Source: Peribacillus faecalis
Lineage (GTDB): Bacteria; Bacillota; Bacilli; Bacillales; DSM-1321
DNA: 64,000 nt
Assembly (NCBI RefSeq): GCF_014712675.1
Contig: NZ_JACXSI010000012.1
Coordinates: 151,265-215,264, forward strand
Reading direction: 5' to 3'
The notes under the pieces were generated by a model, which ran no database searches, was not told the DNA's origin, and saw nothing but the letters and a program-made list of their open reading frames with translations. Numbering within the stretch: position 1 is the first letter of the stretch; every line of letters begins with the position of its first letter. Shown here one piece after another: positions 10,220 to 17,889 of the stretch. The translations under genes were made by a program, and so were the position numbers.

Positions 10220-10245
10220 CAAAATATTCATTTTCTTATTTGCAA

Positions 10246-10271
10246 AGAAAAACCGGAACCGGTCCTTTTTT
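10246..10271. repeat. hairpin-only copy of the dispersed repeat (A')
   Basis: Identical hairpin AACCGGAACCGGTCCTTTTT in the same orientation as copy A, 205 bp away, so copy A is flanked by two identical hairpins. The fold has a 4-nt loop and a 3-nt bulge and ends in a T-run on both strands, like a terminator. Confidence 0.7.
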
Positions 10272-10292
10272 ATCATGATTTTTGCATAAAAA

Positions 10293-10333
10293 AGCCTACA
10301 AAAAAAGTCAAAAGAAGACTATTTTGCAGGCCT
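10293..10333 (-). terminator. terminator after the SLH pseudogene
   Basis: Long imperfect hairpin (AGGCCTGCAAAATAGTC with GACTTTTTTTGTAGGCT), then a U-run on the minus strand. It is the likely original terminator of the decayed gene. Confidence 0.7.
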
Positions 10334-10380
10334 GAGTTGCTTATTAATGTGATATTTTATTGTCGTTCCGCCGTTCCACG

Positions 10381-10870
10381 TTATTTTACATGAATACCAT
10401 TATAGACAGCCACAGTGAAGTCTGCTCTAGTTGCATAATCACTCACCCGGTATGAAAACCGCCTGTACGGTCGATGCTGTTCATTGTTGCAATCGCGTCA
10501 TAAGCCCAATTTCAGGCACCTCTTTATAAACAGGTTTGAGTTGGCACTTTCAACTCCTGTCGTTTTAATATTAAATTTCATTCTTAACAATTACAGCCAT
10601 TTGCGCTCTAGTCAACTTTTCATTCGGACGGAATGTCTCGTCCGGGAAACAGTTGATGACACCCAGTTCTTTTATAGCAGCGATATCCTTCGCAAAAGTA
10701 TGTTTTCCATTAACATCCTGGAAATACTCCAGCTTCTTCGGTTTATGATTTAAAATGCGGTTAATAATTGCCGATGCTTGTTGCACTAATAAATTTTTTA
10801 TCCCCTACATAAATTCCCGAATGCGGTATTCCCTCTTTATATGTATCAGAGTATTACCCGTCACAGATGA
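10381..10870 (-). pseudogene. decayed NlpC/P60-SLH cell wall protein
   Basis: Reading the minus strand, a segment near 10850-10780 translates to an NlpC/P60-like piece (GIPHSGIYVGDKKFISATS). Next comes an SLH-like piece at 10786-10571 containing FPDETFRPNEKLTRAQMAVI. A second SLH remnant then ends in TRADFTVAVYNGIHVK before a stop at 10381. The pieces lie in different frames with stops between them, so the gene is broken. The order peptidase then SLH repeats fits a cell-wall hydrolase anchored to secondary wall polymer. The HSGIY segment stands where HVGIY carries the catalytic His in intact enzymes. Confidence 0.7.
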
Positions 10871-10980
10871 TGCTTGTCCTTTCGCCAGAAAGAATGGCAG
10901 TAAAAAGGATACCATCATATGCCATTTATCGACCTTTTCCTATCGGGAATGACATAAAACAAGCCAAAAGAGCTACTCCA

Positions 10981-11012
10981 AAAGTCATTGCTGACTGTAG
11001 AGCAGCCCCATC
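10981..11012 (-). terminator. probable terminator of the R2lox gene
   Basis: Stem GCTGCTC / GAGTAGC with an inner AGTCA / TGACT hairpin, then a T-rich run on the minus strand, 16 bp past the stop codon of the next gene. Confidence 0.55.
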
Positions 11013-11027
11013 ATCTGCTTATTCAAA

Positions 11028-11897
11028 TTAAATATCAATCAAAATTTCATCAACTTCCTGATCTTTAGCCCTCGCTAAAATTTGCATACGGACAGACAGC
11101 TGCTGCATCATAAAATGCAAAGTCAGCTCCGGGTTATTATCCGGATCTTCACTCGCTTCTGCTCCCTCTTGATTAATTTTATAAGCATAGACTGCCAATT
11201 CCTCCATTTTCTGTGTGACAACATCGAACAATTCCGGCTGTTCTTTAATCAATCTTTGCAGCAAATACGTGCCATAAGCGATATGTCTCGATTCATCTTT
11301 TTTCAAATAGCCGATGCCCTTCAGCAACCCTGGCATTATGCCCGCTTCCTCCAACGCATTATAGAAGGAGAAATAACCTGTTTCAGCGAGAACCCCCTCT
11401 ACAAACATGTTATAAACGGTTGCCGCTTCTGCCTGAGCCCGAGGAGATTGGTCTTCACTCAATCGCTCCATAGCCTCTGGCAGCACTTCATAAAATACTT
11501 CCTTATATGCTCCTGTATGCAAATGTGAGAGGTCGTCTTTCTCCCCAATTGCATCCAAAACTAACCTGAAAAACTCCGTATGTTTTGCTTCCTCATAGAG
11601 AAACGTAGTCAGAAACATTTCCTCTTCCAGACGACCTTCCTTGGCAATCGCCATGATTAACGGCAATAAATCAAGTGTTACCGCTTCTTCACCAGCCTGA
11701 AACTGAGCAATCAGCCGCAAAATGCCGGCCTTCTTCGCATCGCTTAATTCCGCCCAATCCTTCGCATCTTGTGTAAAATCTATATCAGAAGGATTCCAAA
11801 TGCCGAATTTCTTTGCCTTTTGATACAATTTGTAAGGAAATGATTCCTCATCTAATCCTTTCGCACTAGTTGTGATGATCACTCTCTCCTTAGACAT
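11028..11897 (-). CDS. R2-like ligand-binding oxidase (R2lox)
   Basis: 289 aa from the ATG at 11897, which has an AAGGGAG site; an in-frame ATG 6 codons upstream lacks one. The ferritin-like metal ligands are all visible: Glu70, Glu103 and His106 (EEAKH), Glu167, and Glu202/His205 (DESRH). Val73 and Tyr162 match the Val-Tyr pair that forms the ether crosslink in the Geobacillus R2lox. Known members hold a Mn/Fe centre and bind a fatty acid; they are not ribonucleotide reductases. The physiological substrate is unknown. It is divergent from a LuxR-type gene, which may regulate it. Confidence 0.9.
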   Translation of the reverse strand: MSKERVIITTSAKGLDEESFPYKLYQKAKKFGIWNPSDIDFTQDAKDWAELSDAKKAGILRLIAQFQAGEEAVTLDLLPLIMAIAKEGRLEEEMFLTTFLYEEAKHTEFFRLVLDAIGEKDDLSHLHTGAYKEVFYEVLPEAMERLSEDQSPRAQAEAATVYNMFVEGVLAETGYFSFYNALEEAGIMPGLLKGIGYLKKDESRHIAYGTYLLQRLIKEQPELFDVVTQKMEELAVYAYKINQEGAEASEDPDNNPELTLHFMMQQLSVRMQILARAKDQEVDEILIDI

Positions 11898-11929
11898 AGC
11901 AACTTCTCCCTTCATATTGACGCATCGTA

Positions 11930-11946
11930 TTGTAAGCGCTTTACAA
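11930..11946. promoter_or_regulatory. palindrome in the R2lox-LuxR divergent promoter
   Basis: TTGTAAGCGCTTTACAA has 6-bp perfect arms around GCGCT. It looks like a cre site with one extra base, and could be an operator shared by the two divergent genes. Binding protein unknown. Confidence 0.4.
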
Positions 11947-12008
11947 GTATTGTAATATGAACTTATATGTATATGAATATCTGAAAATATAGGGGGGAAA
12001 ATCGTCGA

Positions 12009-12695
12009 ATGCTAAGTCAAACACTCAAAGACTATATGAAAGATGTCGCATCAATTAAAAATGCCGAAAAGCAAATCGAAATGATGATTCGCGGCTGCAT
12101 CGAATATTTCCCTTTCCAAAGAGCCTCACTCTTCTCATTCTCGCATATCAATTTCATCGGAGAAGGGGTTTACCAAATCGAAAAAGACAAATTAAGCAAA
12201 ATGTCTTGGCTGAAGCAAGATATTCGTACTTTCCCGCTCGTTCACTATGCCATCACCCATAATCAGCCGTTGTATATTAAAAATGAAAACTTGCAGTACA
12301 CACTACCCCCGGAATATGAGCCCTATTTCGACTTAACATCGTTGGCCATCATACCAATCAGTAAGCAGCATACCGTCGTTGGCTGTGCTTTCATTGATCG
12401 ATACACCGGAAAGCAGCCTTTTGATGATCAGCAATTAAAGCAAATCTTTCACTATTTCCAGCAGCTATTCCACAGTTTATCTCATCTTCCCCAGTTAAAT
12501 CCCGTTTTGAGCAAAAGAGAAATAGAAGTTTTACAACATTTAGCCAATGGTTACGCCATTAAAGAAATGGCATCAATGATGAACATTAGTGTTTTCACAG
12601 TCCGTGATTATTTGACCGCCGCTATAAGAAAACTCGGTGTCAATCATCGCTCACATGCGGTTGCAGAAGGTTTCAGAAAAGGGATATTAAAGTAA
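12009..12695 (+). CDS. LuxR-type regulator with GAF-like sensor region
   Basis: 228 aa. The C-terminal 60 residues form a LuxR HTH (LSKREIEVLQHLANGYAIKEMA, then a recognition helix around FTVRDYLTAAIRKLGV). The N-terminal 150 residues have an alpha/beta pattern like a GAF domain, with no recognisable receiver Asp. The gene starts 111 bp from the divergent R2lox gene, so regulation of R2lox by this protein is a reasonable inference. The AGGGGGG site is 11 bases from the ATG, a long spacing. Confidence 0.75.
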   Translation: MLSQTLKDYMKDVASIKNAEKQIEMMIRGCIEYFPFQRASLFSFSHINFIGEGVYQIEKDKLSKMSWLKQDIRTFPLVHYAITHNQPLYIKNENLQYTLPPEYEPYFDLTSLAIIPISKQHTVVGCAFIDRYTGKQPFDDQQLKQIFHYFQQLFHSLSHLPQLNPVLSKREIEVLQHLANGYAIKEMASMMNISVFTVRDYLTAAIRKLGVNHRSHAVAEGFRKGILK

Positions 12696-12715
12696 GCGAT
12701 TGCTACAATCTAACA

Positions 12716-12744
12716 TTGGTTGACCTGACTGTTTGCTTTATAAT
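12716..12744 (+). promoter_or_regulatory. sigma-A promoter of relQ
   Basis: TTGGTT, 17 bp, TATAAT. It lies 40 bp upstream of the relQ start codon. Confidence 0.6.
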
Positions 12745-12784
12745 GGAACTATCTTGAAAAGAGGAAAGGAAAAACACAGCAACG

Positions 12785-13516
12785 ATGAGTTCCAAAACAA
12801 ACTTAGACTTACAGCATTTCATGGAAACGAAGAAAGAATTAACACGCTTTATGATGACATATAAGTGTGCGATGGATGAGATAGAAACAAAAATAAACGT
12901 ATTAAAACAAGAATTTCAATATATACATGAATACAATCCGATTGAGCATGTCAGAAGCCGGCTGAAATCTCCGGAGAGCATCATTCAAAAAATGTACCGT
13001 AAAAACGGAGGTACTGTTTCATTAGATGAATTGAAGGAAAATATTCGGGACATTGCGGGCGTACGAATCATTTGCTCCTTTATTTCTGATATATACAGAA
13101 TCAGCGATATGATCCAAAAACAAAAAGATGTCGAATTAGTCAGCCTGAAAGATTACATTAAAAATCCGAAGCCAAATGGCTACAGAAGTTTGCATCTTAT
13201 AATTAAGATACCGGTCTTTATGTCTGACAGAGAAGAGCATGTATATGTAGAATTGCAAATTCGGACAATGGCGATGGATTTCTGGGCCAGCCTCGAGCAT
13301 AAAATCTATTATAAATATCAGAATGCAATTCCTGAGAATATGTTAGAAGAACTAAAAGAAGCTGCTTATACCGCTTCAGAACTCGACAAGAAGATGGAGA
13401 AGCTTCATAAGGAAATAGGCAAAATTAAAGAAGATACTAATCAACAATTAAAGATTGATAATCAAACGATGAATGTACCTTCAGAATTGATCAATATGCT
13501 ATTAGCACAAAAATAA
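12785..13516 (+). CDS. relQ: small alarmone synthetase RelQ/SasB type
   Basis: 243 aa, slightly longer than the usual 210. A single RelA/SpoT synthetase domain shows the IEHVRSRLKSPESI motif (about 57-70), RDIAGVRIIC (about 90), the substrate loop KPNGYRSLH (about 135) and ELQIRTMAMDFWASLEHK (about 158-175). It transfers pyrophosphate from ATP to GDP or GTP to make (p)ppGpp. There is no hydrolase or regulatory domain. It sits alone between a promoter and a terminator. RelQ rather than RelP is chosen for the VRSRLKSPES stretch. Confidence 0.9.
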   Translation: MSSKTNLDLQHFMETKKELTRFMMTYKCAMDEIETKINVLKQEFQYIHEYNPIEHVRSRLKSPESIIQKMYRKNGGTVSLDELKENIRDIAGVRIICSFISDIYRISDMIQKQKDVELVSLKDYIKNPKPNGYRSLHLIIKIPVFMSDREEHVYVELQIRTMAMDFWASLEHKIYYKYQNAIPENMLEELKEAAYTASELDKKMEKLHKEIGKIKEDTNQQLKIDNQTMNVPSELINMLLAQK

Positions 13517-13538
13517 ACTCCAGCAACAGCTGGAGTTT
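13515..13538 (+). terminator. terminator of relQ
   Basis: Perfect hairpin AAACTCCAGC / GCTGGAGTTT with loop AACA, overlapping the stop codon. Confidence 0.8.
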
Positions 13539-13680
13539 ACTTCTTGTAGTAAATTAAATAATTGTTAGTAGAATCATGTCAAACCCTGCTTTTAGTTTAA
13601 TAGATTGCCTTGCCTTCTTCAAGCTGACTTGAAGCATTGTCCGATTTTATTCAATTCTTCCACCATGATAATTCACATAT

Positions 13681-13705
13681 AGAAAAACCGTTACCGGTCC
13701 TTTTT
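13681..13705. repeat. hairpin-only copy of the dispersed repeat (B)
   Basis: AAAAACCGTTACCGGTCCTT hairpin just past the LacI gene, in the same orientation as the other copies. It may serve as that gene's terminator. The rest of the 200-bp gap to relQ shows nothing recognisable. Confidence 0.65.
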
Positions 13706-13750
13706 CTTGAATGCTACCTAATAAAGCAGTAAAGGACGAAATTATTCACA

Positions 13751-14959
13751 TTACATCCTTTTCTCTTCCCTATTTATAACCGATTCCCGTTCGACTAGAG
13801 ATACAGGCAACATATAACTATTCCGGACTTTTTCGCCCTTCGCTTTACGGATCACAATCGTAACAGCCGTTTCTGCCTTCAAAAATATATTTTGATCAAC
13901 CGTCGTCAGTTCCGGATTGCAATAGCGACTGAAATAAATATTATCAAATCCCATAATCGACAAATCCTGTGGGATACGAAATCCCCTTTTCAAAAAACCC
14001 TTCATTAATCCAATCGCCATAATGTCAGCTGGACAAAATACCGCGTCATAGTTCCTGCCGCTCTCAGCTATGATGTTAGCAAGATTAATTCCTTCATCAT
14101 AACTGTATTTATTTTTCGAGATAAATATATCTTCGCTCTTATACTCAATACCATATGCTTCAAGAGCTTCCTTATATCCTTCAATCCTCTTATCAATAAA
14201 ATTACCGTAATCATTCTCGCAACCGGCAAATGCAATTCTTTTATGACCTTTCAAAATTAAATATTCAACACTATTAAACGTTCCTTTTTGATCTTCAGAA
14301 GTTAAATTCACAAAGTCTGGATGAGTGCCATATTCATCAACGACAACAACCGGCTCATCCACAGTTAATAGTATTCTCTCAAGATTTTCGGGGATTTGCC
14401 CCACTATAATAAAACCTAAAAAATGATGGTTCGCCACTTCACTATATGATTGTTCTTCCAGTGTATTAAATATTTTAATTGATAAATTATTTTCTTGTGC
14501 CGTATGTTTTACCCCGCTAATAAATTCTTGATAAAATGGATTGCTTTCGATTAATGTATGACGGTAATCTTTCTCCATCTTAATAAAAATCGCCAAGGTC
14601 GAAGGCAAGGTATTCATGAGCTGGTCAAGGCGATCACTTGGTAAATATCCCTTCTCACGGATGATTTTTTGCAGTTTTTTCTTTGTTTGTTCCGGTAATG
14701 AACCGATTTTAGTTTTTATAAATGATTGCATGAAATCGTGATAAAATGGATGCGGTTCTTCTCTTGATTCAGAAGCCTGAAGTGCTAAATTTCTGGCCGA
14801 ACTGTTCGGCACATATCCGAGCTCTTTGATTGTTTGTAAGACTCGCTCTTTCGTCTCAGCTGATACTTTATCGACATCATTTAAGACATACGAAACGGTA
14901 GCCTTTGAAACATTCGCTTTTTTTGCCACATCAGCTATTGTCACCTTATGCGTCTTCAT
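13751..14959 (-). CDS. LacI-family regulator with duplicated hinge segment
   Basis: 402 aa from the ATG at 14959, which has a GGAGG site; the family norm is about 330-340. N-terminal HTH (VTIADVAKKANVSKATVSYVLN) and hinge are followed by a second copy of the helix-3/hinge segment: TKERVLQTIKELGYVP (36-51) versus TKKKLQKIIREKGYLP (92-107). The periplasmic-binding-like sensor domain then runs from about 120 to the end. It lies next to, and in the same orientation as, a PTS sugar transporter, which it probably controls. Confidence 0.88.
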   Translation of the reverse strand: MKTHKVTIADVAKKANVSKATVSYVLNDVDKVSAETKERVLQTIKELGYVPNSSARNLALQASESREEPHPFYHDFMQSFIKTKIGSLPEQTKKKLQKIIREKGYLPSDRLDQLMNTLPSTLAIFIKMEKDYRHTLIESNPFYQEFISGVKHTAQENNLSIKIFNTLEEQSYSEVANHHFLGFIIVGQIPENLERILLTVDEPVVVVDEYGTHPDFVNLTSEDQKGTFNSVEYLILKGHKRIAFAGCENDYGNFIDKRIEGYKEALEAYGIEYKSEDIFISKNKYSYDEGINLANIIAESGRNYDAVFCPADIMAIGLMKGFLKRGFRIPQDLSIMGFDNIYFSRYCNPELTTVDQNIFLKAETAVTIVIRKAKGEKVRNSYMLPVSLVERESVINREEKRM

Positions 14960-15025
14960 TTTTTCCTCCACAACATGTCAATAAACCTAATTTTACCGCT
15001 ATCCTTGCATTTGTAAATAGAAATA

Positions 15026-15168
15026 AGAAAAACCGTTACCGGTCCTTTTTCATTTTTGTATTCGCCTCTTGAATTCACTTGAATGAAAAAGGGAGACATG
15101 CGGGAACCGAAATGCAGAAGCGGCCCGCAAGCAAGGCAGGTGTATGGTCAGACAACTATCTAAGTTCT
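15026..15168. repeat. dispersed structured repeat, copy C
   Basis: Hairpin AAAAACCGTTACCGGTCCTT at the left, AAAAAGGGAGACATGCGGGA in the middle, and GGTCAGACAACTATCTAAG at the right. It fills most of the gap between the LacI and PTS genes. Confidence 0.75.
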
Positions 15169-15190
15169 ATAGCTTTATACTTAATCAGAA

Positions 15191-15243
15191 AAAAATGGGC
15201 CTCTCATTCATGATTTGATCACTTTTGAGAAAGACCCATTTTA
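15191..15243 (-). terminator. terminator of the PTS gene
   Basis: Imperfect stem pairing AAAATGGGTC with GGCCCATTTT and, inside, CTCA with TGAG, followed by a T-run on the minus strand. Confidence 0.65.
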
Positions 15244-15247
15244 ACGA

Positions 15248-16921
15248 TTACATAATCTCTTTAATATAATTTTTCAGCGTATCCGATTTGCCGCCGAAAA
15301 TTGCTTGAACACCGCCTGATACTTCGAGTACACCCGCAGCACCCAGCTTTTTCAATTGGTTTTTATCAACTTTTTTTGCATCTTTTACTTCAACGCGAAG
15401 TCGGGTGATACAAGCATCGATATTTTCAATGTTGTCGCTTCCGCCTAATGCTTCTAACACGTTTGGAGCGATTTCGCGAAGCTCATCATTGCCAGAGGTT
15501 TTTGAAGCTGTTTTTGTGCCTGTTTGACCTGTTTTTTCTTGATAATCAGCTTTTGTATATAGTTTCGTTTCTTCATCATCTTCTTCACGACCAGGTGTTT
15601 TCAGATTGAACTTCTTGATCACGAAACTGAATATGAAGTAGTAAAGAACAAAGTAGACAACACCGACAAGCAGTACATAATACCAGTTAGTTGAAACCCC
15701 TGCACCTGCCGGCAAAAGACCAAATAATGTAAAGTCAATCAGACCGCCAGAGAATGTCATACCGATGAATACGTTTAACATATCCATTAACATGAATGAC
15801 AGACCGGCCAATACTGCGTGAATCACGAATAACCAAGGAGCAACAAATAAGAATGTGAATTCAATTGGCTCTGTAATACCTGTTAAAGCAGCAGTACCCG
15901 CAGCTGAGAATAGCAGTGAACCGACTAATACTTTCTTAGCAGGTTTTGCACATTTGTACATTGCAAGTGCCGCACCAAGCAGACCGAACATCATGAATGG
16001 GAACTTACCGGCCATATAACGTGTCGTTCCGGAAACAATTTCACTCATTGTTCCTTGAGAAGCGCCTACTAAATCACTCATTGAGCCTAATTGTTGGAAG
16101 TAAGCCGGGCTTGCTCCACTAATAACTGTTTTAGTACCATCGATGATAACATCTGCTTGTACGAAAGAAGAGTACCAGAATGGCGTATAGAAAACATGAT
16201 GAAGACCGAACGGAATTAATGAACGTTCGATTAAACCATAGAAGAATGTGCCAACTAAGCCTGAACCTTGAACAAGCTCAGATAACCAAGCGATGCCGTC
16301 TTGAACAACAGGCCAGACAAATGCCAATAAAGCACCGACAAGCGCCATTACTAAAGACGTAATGATTGGAACGAAACGAGATCCCGCAAAGAATGAGAAC
16401 ATAGGGTTAAAAGTAATATTATAATAGCGATTGTGCAGTATACTTGTTACAATCCCTGCGATAATACCACCGAACACTGACATATTTAATGTAAATATAC
16501 CAAGCGATGTCGTAACATATGTACCATATTCCCCAACATTATCAGCTGTTACAACACCTAATGTTGTGTAACCTAAACCTAATAATGTAGAAATAACCTG
16601 ATTCATAACTAAATATCCGAAGATCGCAGCTAAACCTGCAGTACCTTTATCGTCTTTAGCTAAGCCGACTGCAACACCGACTGCGAATAAAATCGGCAAG
16701 TTTCCGAAAATGATATTACCGATATCATTCATAATTTGAAGTATAGCTTTAACTGCATCTAAATTTACGAATGAAATAAGCGGATTATAAATGGACGGTG
16801 CATTTTCCAAAGAAGCAATTCCGATCAAGGCACCACCGATACCCAGTAAAATACCGGCAATCGGTAAAGCGGCAATCGGAAGCATAATTGCTTTACCAAT
16901 ACGTTGCAAATACTTAAACAT
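15248..16921 (-). CDS. PTS IICB transporter, glucose family
   Basis: 557 aa. An N-terminal IIC domain of about 430 residues carries ten or so membrane segments and the ITEPIEF motif (about 350) that lines the sugar site. A charged linker and a C-terminal IIB domain with the phosphorylated Cys in [11 protein letters not shown] (about 501) follow. No IIA domain is fused, so a separate IIA must serve it. Closest in style to glucose/maltose/N-acetylglucosamine permeases; sequence alone does not fix the sugar. A cre site and repeated GTTAA motifs upstream suggest control by CcpA and the adjacent LacI protein. Confidence 0.88.
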   Translation of the reverse strand: MFKYLQRIGKAIMLPIAALPIAGILLGIGGALIGIASLENAPSIYNPLISFVNLDAVKAILQIMNDIGNIIFGNLPILFAVGVAVGLAKDDKGTAGLAAIFGYLVMNQVISTLLGLGYTTLGVVTADNVGEYGTYVTTSLGIFTLNMSVFGGIIAGIVTSILHNRYYNITFNPMFSFFAGSRFVPIITSLVMALVGALLAFVWPVVQDGIAWLSELVQGSGLVGTFFYGLIERSLIPFGLHHVFYTPFWYSSFVQADVIIDGTKTVISGASPAYFQQLGSMSDLVGASQGTMSEIVSGTTRYMAGKFPFMMFGLLGAALAMYKCAKPAKKVLVGSLLFSAAGTAALTGITEPIEFTFLFVAPWLFVIHAVLAGLSFMLMDMLNVFIGMTFSGGLIDFTLFGLLPAGAGVSTNWYYVLLVGVVYFVLYYFIFSFVIKKFNLKTPGREEDDEETKLYTKADYQEKTGQTGTKTASKTSGNDELREIAPNVLEALGGSDNIENIDACITRLRVEVKDAKKVDKNQLKKLGAAGVLEVSGGVQAIFGGKSDTLKNYIKEIM

Positions 16922-16950
16922 TTGATTTTTCTTCCTTTCCTCATCAACTA

Positions 16951-16974
16951 GTTAACATTGGTTAAGCGGTTAAC
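16951..16974 (-). promoter_or_regulatory. GTTAA-repeat operator candidate
   Basis: GTTAAC at 16951 and 16969 with a third GTTAA at 16961, lying between the cre site and the PTS start codon. This is a plausible binding site for the neighbouring LacI regulator; inferred from position. Confidence 0.4.
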
Positions 16975-17002
16975 TTATCCAAAATACTATATCACAATAA
17001 AA

Positions 17003-17016
17003 AGCAAACGCTTTCA
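17003..17016 (-). promoter_or_regulatory. cre site upstream of the PTS gene
   Basis: Minus strand TGAAAGCGTTTGCT matches the cre consensus TGNAANCGNWWNCA except at the last base. It lies about 85 bp upstream of the start, as expected for CcpA control. Confidence 0.7.
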
Positions 17017-17178
17017 GCTATTATGAATATTCTGTGAAGTTTTTGTGACAATTTTCTCTTAATTCTTACTAGTAACTATTCTCCCGTTATTCTGCTAAGT
17101 AAGCACATCACAAATTTGTTTTACTGTATACACGAAGAGGTAAAGTACTGTAAGGAAAGCTAGGGGAGGTAAAGAAGA

Positions 17179-17610
17179 ATGAAAAAACTATTTAATTCCG
17201 CTTTCATATACTTACTTGCCGCTCTAGGCAGCGGTATACTTTGGAGAGAAATTACAAAGATAATGGATATTTCAGAACCTACTGCCTTAGGGACTGTGCA
17301 TACACACCTATTCGCATTAGGTTTTATGATGTTCATGATTTTTATTTTACTGGAAAAGAACTTTCATGTTTCAGAGGCGCCTAAGTTTAAAGTGTTTTAT
17401 ATCCTTTATCACATTGGCGTAATTTTGACTGCCACCTTTATGTTCGTTCGCGGCATGACCAGTATGCTTGTCATTAACGGCACACTTGAAATGTCAAACG
17501 GATTAGACAGCGCGATTTCCGGTATGTCGGGTATGGGTCATACTATATTAACGGTTGCGCTCATTATCTATATGTTCATGCTTAAAAATAAAGCTGTGCC
17601 GGAGGATTAG
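17179..17610 (+). CDS. DUF2871 membrane protein
   Basis: 143 aa with four hydrophobic segments (about 5-22, 43-62, 72-92 and 118-136) and the HTHLFALGFMMFMI stretch typical of DUF2871. Function unknown. Conserved His residues inside the membrane (HTH near 40, H near 76, GH near 119) could bind metal or haem; this is inference. The start has a GGGAGG site. It stands alone and ends with a good terminator. Confidence 0.75.
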   Translation: MKKLFNSAFIYLLAALGSGILWREITKIMDISEPTALGTVHTHLFALGFMMFMIFILLEKNFHVSEAPKFKVFYILYHIGVILTATFMFVRGMTSMLVINGTLEMSNGLDSAISGMSGMGHTILTVALIIYMFMLKNKAVPED

Positions 17611-17630
17611 AAAAACGTCATCGGTCCCTG
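17609..17630. repeat. degenerate copy of the hairpin repeat (G)
   Basis: AGAAAAACGTCATCGGTCCC resembles the AAAAACCGTTACCGGTCC hairpin but has lost part of the stem. Confidence 0.35.
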
Positions 17631-17642
17631 GAACTGGACGTC

Positions 17643-17672
17643 GAGCCTCTCGTTTATAGCGAGAGGCTTTTA
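17643..17672 (+). terminator. terminator of the DUF2871 gene
   Basis: GAGCCTCTCG / CGAGAGGCTT hairpin followed by TTTTAGTTTGG. Confidence 0.8.
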
Positions 17673-17697
17673 GTTTGGTTTGTTCTATTGGTTTTTC

Positions 17698-17815
17698 GCT
17701 CCGGATGGACGCTTTCCGCGGGGCAAGGCACCAAGCCACCACTTTGCTAAGCTTCATTGCTGTCTCGGCCTGCCAGCTTCCTCTGAGCAGGAGTCGCCGC
17801 CCTCCTCTCCAACCA
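17698..17815. repeat. Bacillaceae GC-rich palindromic intergenic repeat, copy 1
   Basis: The left part has GGACGCTTTCCGCGGGGC and the right part GGAGTCGCCGCCCTCC. This is the layout of the abundant palindromic repeat seen between genes in many Bacillaceae. A second copy in the same orientation lies at 49068. Confidence 0.8.
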
Positions 17816-17843
17816 AAAGAACATTTATCCAAAAACAACCATA

Positions 17844-17880
17844 AAAAGAAGCAACCTCCCGACAAGAGATTGCTTCTTTT
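17844..17880. terminator. terminator of the ahpF-like gene
   Basis: AAAAGAAGCAA / TTGCTTCTTTT hairpin, U-rich on both sides, 10 bp past the stop on the minus strand. Confidence 0.75.
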
Positions 17881-17889
17881 CCTTTATTC

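Noticed and set aside
11028-11897. Ribonucleotide reductase beta subunit
   Set aside because: Ferritin-like ligands are shared, but the Val73/Tyr162 pair, length and lack of an alpha subunit gene nearby identify R2lox.
17548-17865. 105-codon minus-strand and 111-codon plus-strand frames
   Set aside because: Both run through the GC-rich palindromic repeat and neighbouring terminators.
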